Positions 57,481 to 64,000 of a DNA stretch of 64,000 nt are shown in pieces (within the stretch, counting starts at the first letter, position 1; each line of letters begins with the position of its first letter). A program made the position numbers and the translations under genes. Source of the DNA: Oxyruncus cristatus (lineage: Eukaryota > Chordata > Aves > Passeriformes > Cotingidae). The stretch spans positions 785,302 to 849,301 of the forward strand of contig VXAY01007405.1 of NCBI GenBank assembly GCA_013399855.1, given 5' to 3'. The notes below the pieces were generated by a model. That model saw only the letters and a program-made list of their open reading frames with translations, was not told where the DNA came from and made no database searches.

Positions 57481-60400
57481 AACAGGGACCTCCTGAAGAT
57501 GGAGAGCCTCGTGTCCAAGCACAGACCTCCTGCAGAAAGCAGGGGGGAAATTTAACTGCGCCCCCAGCTCCACAAGTTAATGCCCACCCCGTGTTGTCCC
57601 TTGGGATCCTCTGGAGCGCCTGGGGACCTCCCAGCTCTCCAGGTTGGACGAGGAGGTGCTGAAGCCCAGGTGGAGCTGCTCTTTTCCTTTGCTGCTGCTC
57701 ACGGGGAGACCCAACCATGCTTGTCTCACCCGTAGAAGGAGCTCTCCCGAGGGGTCCTGGGGGACAGGCAGGTGCTCCACGCCCGGAGTCGGGCACTGAA
57801 TGGCCACAGCTCTCCTGGGTCCCTGCGTGCCCGTCAGCTCTGAACATCTGGCTGGGCTGGCTTAGTGAGACCTCAGAGGGTTGGAGTGCCACAGACCAGC
57901 AGGGCCACGAGCTGGAGACACCAAACGATTCCCGTCCTCCGAGCCTTCCCAGAACAAACCCTGTCCCCACCACCCCGAGCAAAACCAGCAGAGGGGTTTT
58001 CTTTGGGGGCATCTGTGCTGCCGTTAGAGTGGCACACAGAAGGGGTACGCTGTGCCCAGGTTAGCTGTCCCTCGCTGCAGTGTTTGCTGTTCTCTCTGAA
58101 CCTGGAGAAGCTGCCTTTTGGAGCCGGGTGTTCAAACCTCCTGCAGAGCTCATCTTGCAGTTTTCACAGGGCTTTTATGGTCCCACAGGCACGAAGGGCT
58201 GAAGGAAGAGGTGTCTGCACTGGCTGTGGGCACCTGGCAGAGGTGAAGCACATCATCCTGCAGACAGACAGCCAGGCTTGAAGGACAGAGGCCAACAGAA
58301 GCTCCCAATATCCCATTCTTTGAAGGGCACTGTCCCAAGATGTGGGAAGTACTCCTTGCTCTGGTGATGCTGAAACCTCAAATAGACAAGGAGAACAGAG
58401 ACCTTAATGCAGAAACTCCCATTATCTTTATTGCATTATTATATTATTATAATTATATTCTATTATTCCAATCCCGGACTGTTTGCAATGGTAGGAGCTG
58501 CACCCTCTTTTTTTCCCATATTTTGTTAATAATGTTTCTATGTTTTTTGTGTAAATGTGGCAAAAAGCATTGATTTAACCCCCTTAACCACTTCTCTCTG
58601 TGTTTCTACACAGCTCTCTAAGAATAGCCAATTAAACCCTTCCATCCCTCCCAGGGCACAACGTTTCTCCCTTTCTACAAATTATTTGGCGAGTCTAAGT
58701 GTAAACATATGAAGATGCTTTAATTATCTCCTCTGAGGCTTCCTACACTTGTCCCATTCCAGAGAGATGCAGGAAGCCCATTCTGAGAACAGCAATAGAA
58801 CCAATTAATTTGTGGCTTATTCCCGTTGATCTCTGGGAGCTGCAGGGTCTGGAAAAGGCACTGTCTCACCCAGAAAACTGGCAGGCAAATTTTTCTTGTT
58901 ATTTAGAAGAAATTGTCGGCCAGATGAGTAGGAAGGCTTGGGGAAAAAAAAAAAATCCATTAAAGGATTAGAAATTAGTTGGTTATCTCAGTTCTACCTC
59001 TGCACTTTGGCATGGGGCGGAGAGATTTTTGACAGCGTTTAAGAGCAGTGGCTTAAATGGTGGAAGACTAAACATGAAAATGAAATTGTTTATCTACAGA
59101 CTTAAATTAGACAGTGTTGGGGAATCATTCTGGTTGGTGAAGAAAAAAATGGAAGCAATTCCCTGCAAGAAATTCCAATTTTAGAGGCAGAGAGGGAGAG
59201 CTGGCAGAAATCTTTTCCAATAGCATTGGAGGAGTTGTGCGTTTATGGCAAAGTGGCTTCAAGGCATCACAAGAGATGATCCCGGGGGCTGTTTTAACCT
59301 CTACTATTTCCAAATCTACATCCCAGCACGAGCCATTAATGGCTCTGGGTTGCAAACTGTGCTCCAAGTCCCTCTCCCTGTGTTCCTCCCGAGTGCCTGA
59401 GCAGAGGAGCTTTGGAGGAAGGAGATCGAGGGTTGCTGTGGGGGTGTGGGAGATGAAGGGCTGGAGCAGACCTTCACTGGAGGGAGCAGACCTTCACTGG
59501 AGGGAGCAGAAGAAGGAGCCACCGAGGAAGGATTCATGGTACACCCACGTCCTTTCGGTAGAAAGAGGTTTTGAGTCAACATAAATCCCCTTTATGGTTC
59601 TTCAGTGCTTCCATTGCCTCTTGACTGTGCAGTGTCCTGAAAGGTTGTACCAGAAAGCTGCTTGGAGAGCCTGAGAAGGTCTGAGCAGATGGAAAAAGAA
59701 GGCAATTCTTTCTTTCCCTGCTTCATCAAACAAGGGCCACTCAGCCATTCTGGTCGAGTTTCCCACCTTGCCCTTAGACTGCAGAGAGTTCCTTCTCTGG
59801 CCACCTCCAGCCCCTCTCCAGGGAAGCCTAATCTGCTCTCTTTGGGTCTGGCCTGAGGCATTCCCAGCTTGAGAGAGAACTTTTCCCTCCAACTTCGGCC
59901 TCTGCCACGTGAGGTGCTTCAAACCGAGCCCCGATCTCAGTGCTGGGGGAGCTGCACCGATGGCAATTCGTGGACTGCAGTGGAGTTTTGATAATGATGC
60001 TGTTGTAGAACCAGAACTAAATCAAGGCAGCGGCGATGAAACCGAAAAAATAAACTTTGGTGTCAGAGTCCACTCCAGCTTTGGGGGAGGTGGGTTGAGC
60101 AAGCATTCTCATGGAAAGCAAAGCAGAAAGGGAACAAGGAAAATAAACTACCCAGCAGTTGTCCCAGCAGTTTCAGGCCCTGGTCGCTGTGATTCCATGA
60201 ATGACAGAGAACCAAAAATATTTACTTTTTTGAAGCATTTAATCACATTCAGCTGCGCTCCTCACAGGGAACACGCTGACATGTCATTTCTCATGTGGAG
60301 GAAATCTCCTCTTTCTATCACCAGCAGGTATTTTATTTGACTTCCCTGAACTCTGTGTCAGCAGCACGGAGGCACTTGTGATCCACAGAAATTCCCAGGA

Positions 60401-61317
60401 GGAGTTAGTGACACAAACAGCGGGAGTTTGGGCAGCAGCAGGAGCAGGGGGGGGGCAACGTGCTCTTCCCATGTCCTGCTGGTGCTTCTGATGACAAGTC
60501 CTTGGCATCGTGGGACACTGGCTGGAGCCAAGAGACCACGGGCAAACTTCACTGCTTCTATTTTTGTGTTTGTAGGTTTGGGGGTTTTTTTTATTTTTAT
60601 TTTTTTTAAAACAATTTCATGCTCCCTTTTCTGCTAAAGCAAAGCTGCCTTTGTAGTCAGACCTTGCCTTGTTGGCTTTCTAGAATTTTCTCAGCCAGAC
60701 CTCAGTGCTTACAAGGACATGAGATGCTTTATTTACCATAAAACAAGAGGAAAAGTACATTTACCACCCCCTTCCCATGGCTGTTTTGGAATCAAGGGAA
60801 CTGCAGAGTAATTCTGGGTCCTGCTGACTGTTTGACAGTAAAATCCTCAGGAATTAACTTCTTCAATAAATTACTGAAATGTGAACATGATTTGCTCCCA
60901 TCTCAGAATGCCTTGGCATGGCAATATAAAATTTATTAGTAATTCCTTGCACTTTCTGTTCCCTGGATCAGAGGTGCTTTATAAATATAAAAGGACATTT
61001 ATTTCTAAAGAGCTCAGCTTGATGGGTGCAAAGCACCTCGGAGGCTGTAGGACCCTGGGTGCACATTTCTTTCCCTTCTGTGGCAAGGATTTTGAGGTTC
61101 CCTTGTTCCTGGTTTCCGAGTTATTGCCACTTCCATGACACTCCTTCAGTTGTGTTGCTCCATCTGATGGTGTGGCCACGATTTAATTGTGATTTTGTGA
61201 ACAGTTCTGGTTTTAACATTCAGATCCACTTCAAAGCAGACTTCAGGCAAGGGCATGGGGTGATGGGACAAGGGGGAATGTCTTTAACAGGAATTCCTTG
61301 CACTTTGTGATAGTAAT
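57481..61317. other. Intergenic single-copy DNA
   Basis: No gene recognised over 3.8 kb. Contains a small A/T patch at 58430-58465, a 20-bp tandem repeat at 59465, and a G run at 60448. Confidence 0.4.
59465..59511. repeat. 20-bp tandem repeat
   Basis: Just over two copies of AGCAGACCTTCACTGGAGGG, with units at 59465 and 59485 and a partial third at 59505. Confidence 0.88.
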
Positions 61318-61548
61318 TCCTTGACAGAGGGCAGGGTTAGATGGGATAGGAATTCTTCCCTGGGAGGGTGGGGAGGGGCTGGGGTGGAATTCCCAAAGAA
61401 GCTGTGGCTTCCCCTGGATCCCTGGGAGTGTCCAAGGCCAGGATGGAGCAACTTGGGCTGGTGGAAGGTGTCCCTGCCCAGGGCAGGGGTGGGGCTGGAT
61501 GATCCTTAAAATCTCTTCCAACCCAAACCATTCTGGGATTTTCTGCTG
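61318..61548 (+). mobile_element. CR1 LINE 3' fragment
   Basis: Sense-oriented. It runs from the ORF2p C-terminal region (GAGGGCAGGGTTAGATGGGA) through GAAGCTGTGGCTTCCCCTGG to the tail CCAACCCAAACCATTCTGGG. Confidence 0.9.
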
Positions 61549-62709
61549 GAGACGCCAAAAGCTGGAGTGCCACTGCTGTGGGAAGGGCATTTCTCTCCGA
61601 GGGGAGAGGGGCACAGGCAGGAGACACAGAGTGGAAACAAGACCTCCATCCCACGGAGGAGCAAAACCAGCCAAGGGGAGCAACCGGGTGCCTAAAATCT
61701 ATTTAATGTTTTAGCCACTTGACTGGCAAGAGAGGTGGAGGCTTTAAAAGATACAGATCAGCATCCCAGGGACTTTCAAGAGCCCCTTGGGATGCAGCAT
61801 GCCAAATTCCTGTCCCTCCCAAGGCACCAAACACCTCTGATGATTCCTCTCTCTTTGAAGCACACACCCCCAAGTTCCAAATACGCCCCCCACCTCTATT
61901 TACCGGATTAGTTTTAGGGATTTTTTTTTTTTTCCCCTGCATGTGCCCACCACCTCTGTCTCCAGCTTGCTTTTGGAGCGTGCAACAGGAACGCTGAGGA
62001 AAATTAGTGCAGAGGTGTTTGGAAAGCAGATGAAGGCTGCTCCCGGTGCCATCCAGCATCCCAGCGTTTTCCTCTGCTGGCTCTTGCCGATGTGTTAAAA
62101 CGTTTTGCCAAGAAAGGCAGTAAAAGGGAAAAAGAGGGAATGTCAAATAGGTAATGGTAACGTCATCCCGAGGACCTGGATCTTCCAGGAGCAGAAAGAG
62201 CCCCTCCCCGAGCGGAGGCAGGAGTAGCGATGGCTCAGGGAATGGTTTGGGAACAGCCCCGTTGCCAGGGCTGACTTTACGCGAGGGGCGGGCGGTGAAT
62301 GTAGGATTCCAAAGCAGATACATCCCTAAAAATGGGAGCCCGTGTAGAGCCACTTGAGAAGAGCTGAGGGAGCTGCACAGACCCGCTTGTTCCCCACAGG
62401 CAGCTCCCCCAGCGCTCCAAGCGTGCAGCTAAAAAGCTGGAGAAGGGAAGAGCGTGAGGAGTTAATGGCTTATCCATGCGGTGTGTGTGTGTGCAGAGGA
62501 CCAAGGAAAGCACACCAGGGACAGGTTAAAGCAACGTGTCCACCTCCAAATGCAGATTTTTCTTTTCCCCCATAGATTTCCCTGTTCAACTCCAGGTAAT
62601 TCGAGCAAGCCACTTGAATCCCTCGGGAATTGTGGATACAAGGCACCTTTATTTGCTTATGCAGGAAGAGCTCTGCTATTCCTTCAAGACATGTAACAGC
62701 AGGTTTTGG

Positions 62710-62713
<4 letters not shown>
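61549..62713. other. Intergenic single-copy DNA
   Basis: No gene recognised; T run at about 61921-61933. Confidence 0.4.
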
Positions 62714-62740
<27 letters not shown>

Positions 62741-62830
62741 TGGAGCTGGGATTTAACTTTGGATCTCTCGGTACAAAGAACGAAGCTTTAGGTCTGCAAT
62801 AAAGGTGGAGCTGTTGGTTTACACCACCTC
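62714..62830 (-). other. tRNA-like segment followed by an A28 tail
   Basis: On the minus strand an approximately 85-bp segment ends in GTTAAATCCCAGCTCCA and runs directly into 28 A (T run at 62714-62741 on the plus strand). GTTAAATCC approaches the RNA polymerase III B box GGTTCGAATCC. A weak A-box-like region (TGGTGTAAACC) lies about 60 bases upstream. This looks like a retroposed small RNA or SINE, but I could not fold a convincing cloverleaf. Confidence 0.25.
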
Positions 62831-64000
62831 AGAGATCTCAGTCTCTAAAAGGATCACAGGATCGTGCCAGGAAAGCACGATCTGACAACACAAGAGCATT
62901 TGTGGTTCCAATTCAGCAGTGAAAAATTTTCACCTCCTTGTATCAAAAAAACCAATTTCAGTGCCAGTAATGAAGCCAATCTGGTCAGCCCTGGCAGTGA
63001 GAAACCTCTCCAGTGCCTACAAGGGCAATTTGGGTAATTAGACACGTGTCAATTAAATGAATTGACCAGTGTCAGTTCTCTAAAACCCAACCCCTTTTCT
63101 TCCATCACCGCAAAGTATCGTTTTTGTACCGACAGCCTTGACATTCATTGATATCTCTTAGTCCTCAGATCTCCTGCTTTGGCCACAGAGGGTTAAAATC
63201 CTTGGTTTGGAAAGCAAAAACACCCTGATTTTCCATGCCAGGCTGTGAGAGCCGACCAGATGCCACTTCACGCCAGAAAACAGCCCAGAAACACAAAACA
63301 CAGCGTCCTCCCATATTTTCTAGTATCCTCTTAAAACTCTGTCCTAAACCAGGGTAAATAAATGCACGGTTTCCTCATCTATCTCTCTTTCTGTTTGTAC
63401 TCTCTGCAATGTGTGAAGAAGAGCTGTTGGCACAGCTCTGAGGCTGCAAATGCTCTGCCTGCACATGAGGAACAGGGTGGGATTCACAAGTCCTAAATAA
63501 AACCCTTCAGTAGTGACACGGTGAGTATTTGAGTCAGGAGCAGCTCAAAGGCCTCCGAGGAAGAAAACATTGGTTTATACCTCAAAGTCTATCCAAATTC
63601 AGGATAGAATTTGGAGTTCTTTGGATTTTTTGGCAGAAAAAATTAGATTTATCCCGATTTATCAAAAAAATTTTGGATTGATTCAATTTATCCGAATTCT
63701 TCCAAATTGATCCGAATCTATCTAAAAAAAAGGGGAGAAATTAAAGAATAAAAAAATCAAAACAAAAACAATTTTAAAAAAGAAACTCTTTCACTGAGTG
63801 CTGCCTGAGCGTGTGGCGTGTTCCACTCTTTATCTCTCCTTATCAAGCACAAAATGGGTGACATAAAACTCTTTTCTGGCTGGTACTTTATGGAAACCCC
63901 TTAGATCTGGAACACAAAAGTCATCTGGTCCTGGCTTTAGTGAGCTTAGCTCAGACTTGAGGCTGAGCTCATGAAACTGGTTAAAATAACTCAGAAATCC
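62831..64000. other. Intergenic single-copy DNA, A/T-rich at the right end
   Basis: No gene recognised. Positions 63590-63735 are a degenerate A/T-rich stretch with recurring TTTATCC, TGATCCGAAT and TTTATC words, followed by A-rich runs to 63785. Confidence 0.4.

Noticed and set aside
1..64000. Endogenous retrovirus or LTR element
   Set aside because: I found no gag-, pol- or env-like frame and no pair of long terminal repeats by reading; a solo LTR could still be missed.

Overview
This window is nuclear DNA from a bird. It carries one clearly recognisable protein-coding gene, the alpha-1A adrenergic receptor ADRA1A, in two coding exons on the minus strand. It also carries about twenty 3'-end fragments of CR1 LINEs, the dominant retrotransposon of bird genomes. 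Several copies end in tandem ATTCTGTG octamers, the hallmark of a CR1 3' terminus, and some still encode the C-terminal end of CR1 ORF2p. I cannot name the species. Homopolymer and microsatellite tracts are frequent, and there is one 19-base run of N.

Layout. Positions 1 to about 705 look like the A-rich 3' UTR of a plus-strand gene ending at a good polyadenylation site (AATAAA at 681). In vertebrates DPYSL2 lies tail to tail with ADRA1A, so this is probably the DPYSL2 3' end; that rests on gene order and UTR character, not on coding sequence. Positions 706 to 27841 are intergenic. They hold two G/T-rich minisatellites (22-bp and 46-bp units), many CR1 fragments, an unrelated second 46-bp minisatellite at 24125, a nearly A- and C-free T/G tract at 21199 to 21537, an orphan TATA box at 16649, and a candidate minus-strand polyadenylation site at 22112. 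ADRA1A exon 2 is at 27842 to 28353 and exon 1 at 38702 to 39584, separated by a 10,348-bp GT-AG intron. The joined reading frame is intact: 464 codons and a stop. Positions 39585 to 64000 hold the ADRA1A 5' UTR and upstream sequence, then gene-poor DNA with sparse CR1 fragments and short tandem repeats. I found no further protein gene, tRNA, rRNA, endogenous retrovirus or complete transposon there.

ADRA1A is a Gq-coupled catecholamine receptor, and the translated protein keeps its known ligand-binding and signalling residues. The rest of the window is regulatory or neutral DNA plus repeat debris. I found no novel multi-gene system. The observations most worth checking are the overlapping upstream AUGs on ADRA1A, the distal minus-strand polyadenylation site, the TATA/E-box cluster, and a tRNA-like segment followed by 28 A on the minus strand at about 62,800.
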